From: an uncultured Bacteroidales bacterium
Lineage (GTDB): Bacteria > Bacteroidota > Bacteroidia > Bacteroidales > P3
Reading direction: 5' to 3'
DNA: 64,000 nucleotides
NCBI GenBank assembly: GCA_900317125.1
Contig: ONFR01000004.1
Location: 62,001-126,000, forward strand
The notes beneath the pieces are model-generated. The model was not told the origin of the DNA. It did not search any database and was given only the letters and a program-made list of their open reading frames with translations. Below, in pieces: positions 50,405 through 60,558 of the stretch. Position 1 is the first letter of the stretch; each line of letters starts with the position of its first letter. The position numbers and the translations under genes are program-made.

Positions 50405-52243
50405 TTATTCTCCTAAAATTTTGGTGAAACATTCTTTAAGCTCGCCAACCTCGAAAGGCAGACCCATAATCTTGTTGTACTGCTGCATGGGGCACTCGGG
50501 GAACTGGGTGCGCAGGTAGCCGGCAAACTGACCGTTGTTCAGCTCGCAAACCACAATCTTTTTGTAATTGCGCAAGATGTCGCCGGTGTTCTTAGGCAGC
50601 GGGCAGATATAGTTGAAGTGGGTATAGGCCACTTTCTTGCCTTCGTTGTTCAGCTCTTCCACAGCCAAGGTGATAGCACCTGCGGTGCCGCCCCAACCGA
50701 TAACGAGCAGGTCAGCGTCGGGGTTGCCAGTCACCTCTTGATTGGGGATGTAGTTGGCCACGCGGTTCACCTTCTCCTGACGGTTGTAGGTCATCAGGGC
50801 GTGGTTCTCCGGGTCGGTGCTGAGAGGACCGTCGGGGCATTTCTCAAGACCCCCTACGCGGTGGCGCAGACCTTCCATGCCGGGCAGAGCCCATTCGCGG
50901 GCAAAGGTCTCGGGGTCTCGGCGGAACGGACGGTAGTTCGGGTCGTTGGGCTTGGCCAGACGAGGAGTGATGCTCGGCAGGTCAGCGACCTTCGGAATGC
51001 GGAACAGCTGAGAGCCGTTGCCCAGATAGCCGTCGGTAAGCAGGATGACGGGAGTCATGTGCTCCAAAGCCAGTTTGGCTGCGGTGTAAGCCCAGTAGAA
51101 GCAGTTGGCGCTGCTCGAGGCGGCGACAACGATAAGGGGAGCCTCACCGTTACGGCCATAGAGAGCCTGGTTCAAGTCACTCTGTTCGGTCTTGGTGGGC
51201 AGACCAGTGGAGGGACCGCCACGTTGGACATCGACCACTACCAAAGGCAGCTCAGTCATCACAGCAAGACCCAAAGCCTCGCTCTTCAGCGACAGACCGG
51301 GACCGGAAGTGCTGGTGCAGGCCAGGGCGCCGGCATAGCTGGCACCGATAGCGGAGCAGACACCTGCAATCTCATCCTCGGCTTGGAACACGCGAGCACC
51401 CAAAGCCTTGTGCTTTGACAGCTCGACCATCACGTCCGTAGCGGGAGTGATAGGATAGCTGCCAAGGAACAGGCGGCGTCCGCTACGCTCAGAAGCAGCC
51501 AGCAGACCCCAAGCGGTTGCCACATTACCGGTGATATTGCGGTAGCGGCCCTTGGGCATCTCGGCGTGGGCGACTTCGAAGATATGGGAGTGGATAACCT
51601 CCAGTTTGTCGGCATACTCATAACCCTCACTCAGCACAGCCTTGTTCAGCTTGATGACATCGGGTTTCTTGGCAAACTTGCGCTCCAGATAAGCAAAGGT
51701 CTGGTCAAGTTTCTTGTGCGTCATATAGAAGATGATACCCAGTGCAAACATATTGCGGCACTTGTCGGCAGTCTTCTTGTCAGCACCCTGTTCCTGACCG
51801 ATGCGGGCGGTGAACGATGTGATGGGGGCCTTGATGATGGTATAGGCGTGCTCCATCTCGTCGGTGAAGGGATTCTCCTTGTAGCCGGCCTTTTCCATAG
51901 CCTCGTCGGTGAAGGTGTCGATATCCACAATCACCGAAGCACCCTTCTTTGCCCACTTCAGATTCGACTTGAAGGAAGCAGGGTTCATAGCCACGAGGAT
52001 GTCGCACTTGTCGCCCGAGCTGTAAATATGGTTACCTACATGCACCTGATAGCCCGATACGCCAGCGATGGTGTTGTGCGGGGCACGGATCTCGGCGGGA
52101 TAGTCGGGGAAGGTGGCGATGTCATTCCCCGTCAGGGCAGAAGCATCGGAAAAGAGCGTTCCCGACAGCTGCATTCCGTCGCCGGAATCGCCGGCAAAGC
52201 GGACAACGAGGTCATCTTTATTAACTATCTGATCTTTTGACAT
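50405..52243 (-). CDS. korA: 2-oxoacid:acceptor oxidoreductase, fused gamma-alpha subunit
   Basis: The 612-residue protein has an N-terminal gamma domain (VVRFAGDSGDGMQLSGTLFS, residues ~10-190) and then the alpha pyrimidine-binding domain with GSYPITPATDVMVELSKHK and TSTSGPGLSLKSEALGLAVM. Fused gamma-alpha subunits are the KorA type. The start at 52243 is used because it begins the conserved MSKDQIVNKDDLVVRFAG; the longer frame crosses the promoter. The substrate could also be another branched 2-oxoacid. Confidence 0.93.
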   Translation of the reverse strand: MSKDQIVNKDDLVVRFAGDSGDGMQLSGTLFSDASALTGNDIATFPDYPAEIRAPHNTIAGVSGYQVHVGNHIYSSGDKCDILVAMNPASFKSNLKWAKKGASVIVDIDTFTDEAMEKAGYKENPFTDEMEHAYTIIKAPITSFTARIGQEQGADKKTADKCRNMFALGIIFYMTHKKLDQTFAYLERKFAKKPDVIKLNKAVLSEGYEYADKLEVIHSHIFEVAHAEMPKGRYRNITGNVATAWGLLAASERSGRRLFLGSYPITPATDVMVELSKHKALGARVFQAEDEIAGVCSAIGASYAGALACTSTSGPGLSLKSEALGLAVMTELPLVVVDVQRGGPSTGLPTKTEQSDLNQALYGRNGEAPLIVVAASSSANCFYWAYTAAKLALEHMTPVILLTDGYLGNGSQLFRIPKVADLPSITPRLAKPNDPNYRPFRRDPETFAREWALPGMEGLRHRVGGLEKCPDGPLSTDPENHALMTYNRQEKVNRVANYIPNQEVTGNPDADLLVIGWGGTAGAITLAVEELNNEGKKVAYTHFNYICPLPKNTGDILRNYKKIVVCELNNGQFAGYLRTQFPECPMQQYNKIMGLPFEVGELKECFTKILGE

Positions 52244-52285
52244 ATTAGAATGTTTTAGATAAATATTGCTTGATTTGTTTGAGAT

Positions 52286-52294
52286 GCAAAGATA
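52286..52294 (-). promoter_or_regulatory. -7 promoter element for korAB
   Basis: Reads TATCTTTGC on the minus strand, 42 bp before the korA start. Confidence 0.8.
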
Positions 52295-52309
52295 CAAAAA
52301 AATATCCAC

Positions 52310-52739
52310 ATATTATTACTGAATATTATAAATAAAAACAACATCACGTGTTCATATTTCACCAACAGACACATATCCAACAGCATACGCCAATAAAACA
52401 TATTACTATATATCATGTTAATCTTGGAAGAACCTACTTTTGCAGGATAAACGGCACATGTGCGGCAAACTTGGAGATTCACTTTCTCGTCACTTCTCCC
52501 CTCCCCTTTTTTCGAACCATATTCTGACAACAGTACATCCCCATTGCGGACACTCCCAAAATGTAATCTCTCTATGGAAATAAAACAAAGGCCCACCTAG
52601 CATAACCCATCTTTCAAACAGCCACAGAACCGAGCAGCAACACAACCAAGAATGCCATCCGGGGCATTCCCATCGGAAAGGAAGTTTTAATTTGAGGAGC
52701 TTTTTAAAGAAAAAAAACGGATAGATGTCATTTTTTTTG
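52310..52739. other. Intergenic region between korA and the MORN gene
   Basis: No gene is seen. It includes one small hairpin GAATGCC/GGCATTC (52650-52669) and AT-rich tracts; the divergent promoters lie at its two ends. Confidence 0.65.
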
Positions 52740-52748
52740 TACCTTTGC
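52740..52748 (+). promoter_or_regulatory. -7 promoter element for the MORN gene
   Basis: Reads TACCTTTGC, 16 bp before the start codon. Confidence 0.8.
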
Positions 52749-52764
52749 AAAAAAATATGCACCA

Positions 52765-53412
52765 ATGAAAACGATACTAAACACCGTTTTGCTGGCGTTA
52801 ATATTACTGACATCCAGCCATTTCGCCATTGGACAGGTATCCCGCCCTGTAGTTTACAAGAGCGGCAATGTGTACCATGGCGCTTTTGACAAGTTCACCC
52901 GACCGAACGGCTTCGGAACAATGGACTTCCCCAACGGCGACAAATACGAAGGCGAGTGGGTGAAGGGAAAGTACCACGGCAAGGGAGTCTACATCTATGC
53001 CGACGGGGGAAGACTGGAAGGCTCGTGGGAGAATGGAAAGATGGTAGGTCCAGGCGTGATATACTTCCCAAACGGCGACGTAATTGAGGCCGACTTCACC
53101 GACGGCACCTCGCAAACTGGCAAAGGCAAATTCACCTATGCCAACGGTTGTGTCTATGAGGGCGACCTCGTGGACGGTGTACCAGAAGGCGAAGGCAAAA
53201 AAGTGTGGCCAAACGGAGCCACCTATACCGGACAATGGCACAAAGGGGCCATGAGTGGACAGGGCGAATACGTCTTTGAAAACGGCGCCCGCTACAAAGG
53301 TTCGTGGGCCAACGGCCGCTACAACGGCGAAGGCACCTACACCACCAGCACTGGCAAGGTGACCCACGCCATCTATAAGAACGGAAAAGTGGAAAAGGAA
53401 ATCGAAGACTAA
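52765..53412 (+). CDS. Secreted MORN-repeat protein
   Basis: A signal peptide (through LLTSSHFAIGQ) precedes about seven MORN repeats, for example YHGAFDKFTRPNGFGTMDF, GDKYEGEWVKGKYHGKGVYI, GRLEGSWENGKMVGPGVIYF, CVYEGDLVDGVPEGEGKKVW, ATYTGQWHKGAMSGQGEYVF and ARYKGSWANGRYNGEGTYTT. MORN repeats form beta-hairpin stacks; partners unknown. The next gene is a T9SS subtilase 17 bp downstream. Confidence 0.88.
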   Translation: MKTILNTVLLALILLTSSHFAIGQVSRPVVYKSGNVYHGAFDKFTRPNGFGTMDFPNGDKYEGEWVKGKYHGKGVYIYADGGRLEGSWENGKMVGPGVIYFPNGDVIEADFTDGTSQTGKGKFTYANGCVYEGDLVDGVPEGEGKKVWPNGATYTGQWHKGAMSGQGEYVFENGARYKGSWANGRYNGEGTYTTSTGKVTHAIYKNGKVEKEIED

Positions 53413-53429
53413 CTATACATTATTTTATT

Positions 53430-55595
53430 ATGCGCAAAATCATTATCATCTTGGCAATACTGTTTGCATCAGTACAAACAAATGGACAACAAGTGAGCCT
53501 GAACACCAATGGCAAGTGCGACGGCATCACCCAAGTAGAACTGCAGAAAATGCAGCGGGCCAAGTCTGGCAAAGAAGAGATACGGCTTTTGGCCAAAGTC
53601 AGAGACGGGTTCGACGCGCGTACACTCGCATCACAAGGCATCACCGTCGGAACCAAAGCCGGCAACATCGTCACTCTGCGCCTGCCCCTGAACAAACTTT
53701 CACTGCTGCAGTCCTCACCCGATATTCTACAGTACAGCATTTCGCAGAAAATCTTCCCCACCATGGACCGTACACGTGTCGACACCCGTACCGATAGTGT
53801 ACAGCAAGGTCTCGGACTCCCCCGCGCCTACACAGGCAAGGATGTGCTGATAGGCATCACCGATTGGGGATTCGACTACAAGCACCCCAACTACAACAAC
53901 AACGGTGCCGACAATCGCCGCCTGTTGCGTGCTTGGGACCAGTTCAGACTTAAAGGACCAGCCCCACAGGGGTATGACTATGGTACCGAAATAGTGGGTC
54001 GCCACGACCTTCTCGAAGCCGGCGGCGACACATCGGGATTGTATGGCTACGCCACCCACGGCACCCATGTGGCCGGTATATGTGCAGGCAGGGGCATCGA
54101 GGGCAGATACCGTGGTCAGGCTCCCGACGCCAACCTGCTGTTTGCATCGTTCTATCTCGACCTTCCTTCATGGATTGACGCTGTGGGCTGGATGAAGAAC
54201 GTGGCCAAAGAGGAAGGCAAACGTCTTGTTGTCAACAACAGCTGGGGCATGTACACACTTGGCCCCATCGACGGCACCTCGCTGGCAAGCCAGGCCATCA
54301 ACAACCTCTGCGACAGCGGTATCGTCTTTGTCACCAGCGGCGGAAACTGCGGAGACGACAAGTTCCACATCTCCAACACATTCAACCCCTCCAACACCGA
54401 CACCATCCGCACCATCGCACGTTATTATGGCTATCAGGAAATCGGCGAAGCCATCACCTTCTGGGGCGAGCCTGGCAAACACTTCGACGTGTCGTTTGCC
54501 ATGTTCAACGAGAACGATTCTGTCTGCATGCCTTGGGTGAGTACTAACGACAACGGCGCACACCCGTGGGTGCATTTCACCGACGGAGTTTACTACCTGG
54601 ACAGCACCATGGTGGCATCAAACGGTGACAGACTACACTTTGAGCTGATAGTGGAAAGCTCAAACATATACAACGGACGCCCTCATGTGATACTGAATGT
54701 AGACAAAAATACCTCATACGGCATCCTTGTGGCTTTCACGGCAAACGAGGGTACCGTCCACGCTTGGAATGTATGCATATTGGAGAACGGTGCCGGCAAC
54801 ATGGGTGCCTCATTTTCCAATAACTCACTGCCCTACCTCACTGCCGGCGACAACCGTTGTGGCATCGGCGAACCTGCATGTGCCGAGGGAGCCATTGCTG
54901 TTGCTGCTCATGCTGCCCTCACCACACGAAACGATGGCACCGTCATCCCCGGCATGTTGGCCAGTTTCTCGAGCAAAGGCCCCGTGATTGACGGCCGCCG
55001 CAAGCCTGAAATCTCTGCCCCCGGAACCAACGTGGTCTCCTCCATCAGTTCTTACTCCGACGAGACCTATCAACCCCGAATGTCTTTCGAGCATGGCGGT
55101 AGGACATATATTTGGTCCGCCATGTCTGGCACCTCCATGTCGGGTCCTGCCGTGACGGGAATCGTAGCCTTGATGCTTGAGGCCAACAAGGACCTCACCC
55201 CTTCTCAAGTGAGGGACATCCTGTGCCAAACCGCCTACAACGACAGAGAGACCGGTCCCCTGCATGCCAACGACAGCATGAGCGATGCTTGGGGCTGGGG
55301 CAAGGTGAATGCCTTAGCAGCTGTAAACGAAGCCCTGGCACGTGTCGACATCCAGCAGGCTGACGAAAACTGGTTTGAGAAGTCGCTGCAAGTGTACCCC
55401 AACCCTGCCAGCGAAAGAATCACTATCATGACCGGCCGCCACACTCCCGAGAAAGTAACCATCTACGCAATCAACGGCACAGAGATGATGAGCCTTGATG
55501 TGGTGATGGAGGCCTCTGTGGACATTTCCAGTCTTCCCCTCGGAGTGTATGTGCTGAAATGCGGCGCCCGAACCGCCCGTATAGTACGTCAATAA
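53430..55595 (+). CDS. S8 subtilisin-like peptidase with T9SS sorting domain
   Basis: The 721-residue secreted protease has a signal peptide (MRKIIIILAILFASVQTNGQ), a propeptide, and the S8 triad: Asp in GITDWGFDYKHP, His in HGTHVAGICAGRG and Ser in SGTSMSGPAVTGIVALML. The C-terminal ~75 residues are a T9SS type A domain (LQVYPNPASERITI ... LPLGVYVLKCG) with a basic end. It is thus a type IX cargo, presumably at the cell surface. It lies between the MORN and DUF6427-like genes. Confidence 0.94.
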   Translation: MRKIIIILAILFASVQTNGQQVSLNTNGKCDGITQVELQKMQRAKSGKEEIRLLAKVRDGFDARTLASQGITVGTKAGNIVTLRLPLNKLSLLQSSPDILQYSISQKIFPTMDRTRVDTRTDSVQQGLGLPRAYTGKDVLIGITDWGFDYKHPNYNNNGADNRRLLRAWDQFRLKGPAPQGYDYGTEIVGRHDLLEAGGDTSGLYGYATHGTHVAGICAGRGIEGRYRGQAPDANLLFASFYLDLPSWIDAVGWMKNVAKEEGKRLVVNNSWGMYTLGPIDGTSLASQAINNLCDSGIVFVTSGGNCGDDKFHISNTFNPSNTDTIRTIARYYGYQEIGEAITFWGEPGKHFDVSFAMFNENDSVCMPWVSTNDNGAHPWVHFTDGVYYLDSTMVASNGDRLHFELIVESSNIYNGRPHVILNVDKNTSYGILVAFTANEGTVHAWNVCILENGAGNMGASFSNNSLPYLTAGDNRCGIGEPACAEGAIAVAAHAALTTRNDGTVIPGMLASFSSKGPVIDGRRKPEISAPGTNVVSSISSYSDETYQPRMSFEHGGRTYIWSAMSGTSMSGPAVTGIVALMLEANKDLTPSQVRDILCQTAYNDRETGPLHANDSMSDAWGWGKVNALAAVNEALARVDIQQADENWFEKSLQVYPNPASERITIMTGRHTPEKVTIYAINGTEMMSLDVVMEASVDISSLPLGVYVLKCGARTARIVRQ

Positions 55596-55608
55596 TACTA
55601 CAAGACGA

Positions 55609-56607
55609 ATGTTAAAAGCCTTTCGCAACAATGATATCATTGTCCAGATAATCGTCATTCTGGCGGTGGCGGGACTGATGTGGGCAAAAAGTTTTGCCTA
55701 CCCCCTTTCCACTCCCCCGTCGGGTGGCGGCAGCCTGTTTTACTGGCTGACGGGCGCAATGAGTCCCACCCTGGCCACGGTGCTGGGCTTTGTGTTGATG
55801 TTGGTAGAGGGAGTTTTGCTCACCAGCATATTATATCGCCATAAACTGATAGGTCAGGGCACCTTGCTTCCGGTGCTGTTCTTTGTGATAGCCATGAGCC
55901 TTGGTCGGCCCTCGCTCACCCCCGTCATGCTCGGCACCCTCTTCCTGCTGGTAGCCATTGACCAACTGCTTATCACCAGCACTCTCCTCTCCATCGGTCT
56001 TGACAAGACTTTCGGAGCAGCAGCCTGCGTAGGCCTGTCCATCGTACTCTGTCCCACCATGGTTGTGTTTGTCATTCCCGTCATCATCAGCATGTTCAAT
56101 TTCAGTCTCTACAGCTGGCGCGACTGGGCCATGTTCATCCTTGGCCTGCTCGCCCCATGGATTATTGTGGAGACCTACTACTGGCTGTGCGACGAGATGT
56201 TCTATCGCAACTACCTGCTGTGGTACACCGTCACCGACATCCATCTGTCGGCATGGGGCAATGTGCTACAGTGGATATGGAGTATCCTCTTCCTGCTCTT
56301 GCTGGTGTGCGGCCTGTTCAAGGTGATAGGCTCAAGCCGCAACCACAATATCAACTTCAACAAGAATATTACCACGCTGTTGCTGTTCACCATCGGCAGT
56401 GTCGGACTGACCTTGTATACACAGCTCTTCCCTGTTCCTGCCGAAGCATACGCCATCCCCTTTGCCTGCTGTACCACCTATCTGTTTGCCAACGGGAGCT
56501 CAACGGGTAGCTTCTCATCTCGGCGCAACGACATCTGGATTAATGTGGCCTTTGTGGTGATCGTGGTCTTCTTTGCTGTGATAAACATGATAACACCTAT
56601 TGCGTAA
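55609..56607 (+). CDS. Polytopic membrane protein, DUF6427-like
   Basis: The 332-residue protein has about nine hydrophobic helices, with LFYWLTGAMSPTLATVLGFV, RPSLTPVMLGTLFLLVAIDQ and an FTIGSVGLTLYTQLFPVPAE stretch of DUF6427 type. A transporter or glycosylation partner role is possible but unproven. It lies 13 bp after the subtilase and 3 bp before rnhB. Confidence 0.75.
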   Translation: MLKAFRNNDIIVQIIVILAVAGLMWAKSFAYPLSTPPSGGGSLFYWLTGAMSPTLATVLGFVLMLVEGVLLTSILYRHKLIGQGTLLPVLFFVIAMSLGRPSLTPVMLGTLFLLVAIDQLLITSTLLSIGLDKTFGAAACVGLSIVLCPTMVVFVIPVIISMFNFSLYSWRDWAMFILGLLAPWIIVETYYWLCDEMFYRNYLLWYTVTDIHLSAWGNVLQWIWSILFLLLLVCGLFKVIGSSRNHNINFNKNITTLLLFTIGSVGLTLYTQLFPVPAEAYAIPFACCTTYLFANGSSTGSFSSRRNDIWINVAFVVIVVFFAVINMITPIA

Positions 56608-56610
56608 GAA

Positions 56611-57243
56611 ATGCTGAAAAGTCAATACACCCCCGATTTGATTGAATGCGGATGCGACGAGGCCGGCCGCGGCTGCCTTGCCGGTGCCGTCTTCGCTGCG
56701 GCGGTGATTCTGCCCAAAGACTACAGCAACGCAACCCTTAACGACTCGAAACAGCTCACCGAGCGGCAACGCTATGCCCTCAGAACAGAAATTGAACACG
56801 ATGCTCTGGCCTGGGCAGTGGCAAGCGTCAGCGCCTCGGAGATAGACAAGACCAACATCCTGCGAGCCTCGATGCATGCAATGAACATGGCAGTGGCCCA
56901 GCTTGACATCACACCCGAGCTGCTGCTAATCGATGGCAACCGTTTCTACAACGAAGGGCGGATACCTTACTTCACCATCGTCAAGGGGGATGGAAAATAC
57001 ATGTCGATAGCAGCTGCCTCGATTCTCGCCAAGACCTATCGCGACGACTATATGAACGAACTGAACGCTCAATATCCTCAGTACGGATGGGACAAGAACA
57101 AAGGCTATCCCACCGCCGCACACTACGCAGCTCTGGCCCAGCACGGTCCTTCTCCCGTCCACAGGATGACTTTTAAACTTTCCCACATTGACTCGGGCAA
57201 TGCCACAAAACGCGCCCCGAAAACAACCAATAGGACAGCATGA
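56611..57243 (+). CDS. rnhB: Ribonuclease HII
   Basis: The 210-residue enzyme cleaves RNA-DNA hybrids and misincorporated ribonucleotides. The start region [20 protein letters not shown] carries the first Asp and Glu, LLIDGN the next Asp, and [12 protein letters not shown] the last. Length is normal. It overlaps the next gene by 4 bp (ATGA). Confidence 0.96.
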   Translation: MLKSQYTPDLIECGCDEAGRGCLAGAVFAAAVILPKDYSNATLNDSKQLTERQRYALRTEIEHDALAWAVASVSASEIDKTNILRASMHAMNMAVAQLDITPELLLIDGNRFYNEGRIPYFTIVKGDGKYMSIAAASILAKTYRDDYMNELNAQYPQYGWDKNKGYPTAAHYAALAQHGPSPVHRMTFKLSHIDSGNATKRAPKTTNRTA

Positions 57244-57785
57244 ACGTAGTAGAGAAAATAAGGGAGCAATATAAAAACAACATGATGCAGGAACTTGTGG
57301 TCAAACCCCACAGGAAGCGCATCATGCATCTCGACGACGTGCGCAGCATCGGAGTGATAGCCCATGGGCTTACCGACACCGAACAGATTACCCTCAGCCA
57401 GTTCACCCACCACATGACCAACCGCGGGAGCATGGTAAGGAAAATTGAACTGCCCATTAACGCCGACGAACTACTTGACAAATACGGTCTTCCAAAGCCC
57501 GACTTCATGCAGTTGTTTACTAGCTACCACTACGACGTACTAATCGACACCACTACGGGCAGCGACCTTTATGGCCCTTATGTCACCCTCAACGCCTCTT
57601 CAAGTCTGCGCGTAGGCTATGGCGGGACGCCCCCTGCAACAGCCCCCGGCACATCCGCCGACAAACCCGCACCCAAAGCCTACCTCAACATCTACGACCT
57701 CATCATCCTCGGCAACCAACCCTACGAGCTGTCGCATTACTTGACCAACATACTCGAATACCTCGTCATGATCAAAAAAAGTTAG
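57240..57785 (+). CDS. DUF6913-like protein
   Basis: The 181-residue soluble protein has segments [40 protein letters not shown] and [20 protein letters not shown], and a low-complexity linker before [20 protein letters not shown]. This family commonly sits just before dapA in Bacteroidota; function unknown. It overlaps rnhB by 4 bp and precedes dapA by 18 bp. Confidence 0.75.
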   Translation: MNVVEKIREQYKNNMMQELVVKPHRKRIMHLDDVRSIGVIAHGLTDTEQITLSQFTHHMTNRGSMVRKIELPINADELLDKYGLPKPDFMQLFTSYHYDVLIDTTTGSDLYGPYVTLNASSSLRVGYGGTPPATAPGTSADKPAPKAYLNIYDLIILGNQPYELSHYLTNILEYLVMIKKS

Positions 57786-57803
57786 AATAAAATAATACAA
57801 GAT

Positions 57804-58688
57804 ATGAAGAATCCATTTGTCGGAACGGGTGTAGCCCTTGTGACCCCCTTCCGTAAACAAGAGACCATCGACTTCAGCAAACTGGAGAAGCTTATCGACG
57901 ACATCATCGACAACGGAGTCGACTATATCGTCGCCTTGGGCACTACCAGCGAGGCCGCTACCATGACCGATACCGAACGTCACGCCCTGCAAGACTTTAT
58001 CGTCGAATGCGTGGGTGGACGCTGTCCCATCATGCTGGGACTGGGTGGCAACAACACCCTGGCCGTCCGCGATGCAATCGCCAACACCAATTTCGACGGC
58101 ATCAGCGGTATCCTGTCAGTGGCCCCTTACTATAACAAACCCAACCAACGTGGACTGGCTCAGCACTTCAAACATGTCGCCGAGGCTTCACCCGTACCGG
58201 TGATTGTGTATAACGTACCAGGACGCACCGGAGTGAACATGACTGCCGAGACAACCCTGTCGCTGGCACGCGAATGCCCTAATATCGTTGGCATCAAGGA
58301 GGCTTCGGGAAACCTGACCCAAGTCATGCAGATACTTCACGACAAACCCGACGACTTTGCAGTGATTTCCGGCGACGACTCGCTCACACTGCCCATGGTG
58401 CTGATGGGTGCTCAAGGTGTGATATCTGTGATAGCCAACTCCATGCCCAAAGAGATGTCAACCATGGTTCGCCATGCATTGAAAGGGGATGTCAAGAAGG
58501 CCGTACCGCTTCATTTCCGTCTGCTGCCGCTCATGAATGCCATTTTTGAAGAGGGCAATCCCTCAGGCATCAAAGCCCTGCTCGAAATCCAAGGCAAAAT
58601 AGGGAACACGCTGAGACTACCGCTTGTGAAGGTGAGTAAACCCCTTTACAACAAACTATCCTCACTATATGAAGAGTTTAACGGATAA
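57804..58688 (+). CDS. dapA: 4-hydroxy-tetrahydrodipicolinate synthase
   Basis: Condenses pyruvate with aspartate semialdehyde in lysine and diaminopimelate synthesis. The 294-residue aldolase-fold enzyme has GTTSEAATMTDTER, the catalytic Tyr in VIVYNVPGRTGVN and the Schiff-base Lys in IVGIKEASGNL. Normal length. Its end overlaps the next gene by 20 bp. Confidence 0.96.
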   Translation: MKNPFVGTGVALVTPFRKQETIDFSKLEKLIDDIIDNGVDYIVALGTTSEAATMTDTERHALQDFIVECVGGRCPIMLGLGGNNTLAVRDAIANTNFDGISGILSVAPYYNKPNQRGLAQHFKHVAEASPVPVIVYNVPGRTGVNMTAETTLSLARECPNIVGIKEASGNLTQVMQILHDKPDDFAVISGDDSLTLPMVLMGAQGVISVIANSMPKEMSTMVRHALKGDVKKAVPLHFRLLPLMNAIFEEGNPSGIKALLEIQGKIGNTLRLPLVKVSKPLYNKLSSLYEEFNG

Positions 58689-59097
58689 AGCCCGCGAGGT
58701 GTTTGCAAACGACCTGTACGCCACTCAGGCCACAGGCGTGGTGATTGAGAGTGTCGAGCCAAGGTTTGCAATCTGCAGTCTCAAGCTGAACAACACCCAC
58801 CGCAATGCCATGGGTGCCGTAATGGGTGGCGTAATGTTCACCCTTTCCGACCTTGCATTTGCCGCAGCGGCCAACAGCCAATGTCTGGAAGAGGACCGCG
58901 AGATAGAATGGGTATCGCTCAGCAGCAATATCCAATTCCTCTCACAACCCAAAGGCGACACCCTTCAAGCCCGTACCGAGCTTATCAAACAGGGACAAAC
59001 CACTTGCGTCTACCACATCATTGTTTCCGACTCGTCTGGCCGTACCGTTTCCATCATCACCACAACAGGCATCCGCATACCCGTAATACCCTTTTGA
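58669..59097 (+). CDS. PaaI-like hotdog-fold thioesterase
   Basis: The 142-residue protein has the hotdog core HRNAMGAVMGGVMFTLSDLAF with the helix-beta signature and SSNIQFLSQPKGDTLQAR. It likely hydrolyses an acyl-CoA; substrate unknown. The start overlaps dapA by 20 bp. Confidence 0.88.
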   Translation: MKSLTDKAREVFANDLYATQATGVVIESVEPRFAICSLKLNNTHRNAMGAVMGGVMFTLSDLAFAAAANSQCLEEDREIEWVSLSSNIQFLSQPKGDTLQARTELIKQGQTTCVYHIIVSDSSGRTVSIITTTGIRIPVIPF

Positions 59098-59146
59098 ACA
59101 AAGAAACCACAGAACAGTTTACCATCTCAACCACCTGCAACATATC

Positions 59147-59968
59147 ATGACTATCCAAGAATTGCAACTTCCAGTACTTGACGCATTCAACCGTTTCAAA
59201 TCAGAATACTCCCATTGTATCAAAGGCGGCAACGAGGGCCGCTATCCCTCGATTATTGCCGAGGTGGAAGAGCATCTCTCCTCCCATCCCGGCAAAATGC
59301 TCCGTCCGTTGCTGCTGTTGCTATCGGCAAAAGCATGCGAACACCTCTCCGACATGCATATCAATCTCGCCGTAGCCATGGAACTGCTCCATAACGCCAC
59401 CCTGATGCACGACGATGTGGTCGACGAGTCCGACCAACGTAGGGGTACGGACTCCGTACGCCACCTTTGGGGCAATCAGGCTGCCGTACTGTGCGGCGAC
59501 TATTTCCTCTCACGTGTCATGTCCATCCTTCAGGAAACCGGCAACAAACAGGCATCCATCATTGTAGCCAAGACCGTGGCCACTATGAGTCTCGGCGAGC
59601 TGAAACAACTGAAATATGTAGGACGGAAAGACATCTCCACCGACCAATATCTCGACGTTATAGGAAGCAAGACAGCCTCGCTGTTGTCCGTATGCTGCGA
59701 ACTGGGCAGCCTACCTGAATCAGGAGCTCACGCACCATTCTGCAATGCCATGCGCGATTTTGGTTACCACTATGGCATTGTTTTCCAAATACGCGACGAC
59801 ATGGCCGATATGCAGGAAGCCCATGACATCAAAATGCCGGATACCGTCCAGCCCGAAGACTTGGTGACTCACCATGCGCGTATTGCCTCCGAGGCATTGC
59901 TGCAAATCCCCGACAGCCAAGCCAAACAATCGCTTTTGTCCCTCCTGCAAAAAATCCAATGCAATTAA
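59147..59968 (+). CDS. Polyprenyl diphosphate synthase family protein, internally shortened
   Basis: The 273-residue all-helical protein has GKMLRPLLLLLSAKACEH, the first aspartate-rich motif MHDDVVDESDQRRG and the second FQIRDDMADMQ. Bacterial long-chain synthases normally run ~320 residues and follow the second motif with a GK..GxDL..GKxTLP segment; here that ~45-residue stretch is absent and the chain passes straight to DTVQPEDLVTHHARIASEAL. The frame is open throughout. Whether it is active, or a regulatory partner, cannot be told. It would make the quinone side chain if functional. Confidence 0.85.
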   Translation: MTIQELQLPVLDAFNRFKSEYSHCIKGGNEGRYPSIIAEVEEHLSSHPGKMLRPLLLLLSAKACEHLSDMHINLAVAMELLHNATLMHDDVVDESDQRRGTDSVRHLWGNQAAVLCGDYFLSRVMSILQETGNKQASIIVAKTVATMSLGELKQLKYVGRKDISTDQYLDVIGSKTASLLSVCCELGSLPESGAHAPFCNAMRDFGYHYGIVFQIRDDMADMQEAHDIKMPDTVQPEDLVTHHARIASEALLQIPDSQAKQSLLSLLQKIQCN

Positions 59969-60014
59969 TCAACATCGAACGATACAAAATAATAACAACA
60001 AATAACAAACCATT

Positions 60015-60521
60015 ATGAAAAAATTTTTTTTAACAGTGATTTGTCTGACCATCGGTTGCTTGGCCATGGCTCAGAACGCCACCTTACCGCAAAACATCAC
60101 ACTGAAAGCCCTGGACGGAAGTTCTGTGCAGTCTTCTGTCATCCAGAACAACGGAAAGCCCATCATCGTTAACTTCTGGGCCACATGGTGCAAACCCTGC
60201 AACCGCGAGTTGAACACCATCAAGGAAGTTTACGAGGAATGGCAGGAGGAAACCGGTGTGAAGCTGGTGGCCATCTCTATCGACGATGCCCGCAGCGCTG
60301 CCCGTGTCAAGCCCCATGTCGACGGTAACGGATGGGAATACGAAGTGTACATTGACCAAAACCAAGACTTCAAACGCGCCATGAATGTAGTGAATCCTCC
60401 CCACACCTTTGTCCTCAACGGTAAAGGTGAGATTATCTGGCAACACGCATCCTATGTCGAAGGCGACGAAGACAAACTTATCGAAGTTGTAAGGCAGGCA
60501 GCAGCTGAAGCAGAGAAATAA
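60015..60521 (+). CDS. TlpA-like thiol-disulfide oxidoreductase
   Basis: A signal peptide (MKKFFLTVICLTIGCLAMAQ) precedes a thioredoxin fold with the active site WATWCKPC (Cys59, Cys62) and the cis-Pro region VVNPPHTFVLNGKGEIIW. It is a periplasmic thioredoxin reducing or oxidising envelope proteins. Next to it are a barrel protein and an Omp28-like lipoprotein that also has a CxxC motif, so a common redox function is possible. Confidence 0.92.
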   Translation: MKKFFLTVICLTIGCLAMAQNATLPQNITLKALDGSSVQSSVIQNNGKPIIVNFWATWCKPCNRELNTIKEVYEEWQEETGVKLVAISIDDARSAARVKPHVDGNGWEYEVYIDQNQDFKRAMNVVNPPHTFVLNGKGEIIWQHASYVEGDEDKLIEVVRQAAAEAEK

Positions 60522-60558
60522 TACACAAAGCACAAACCATATTATACCATAAAGAGAG

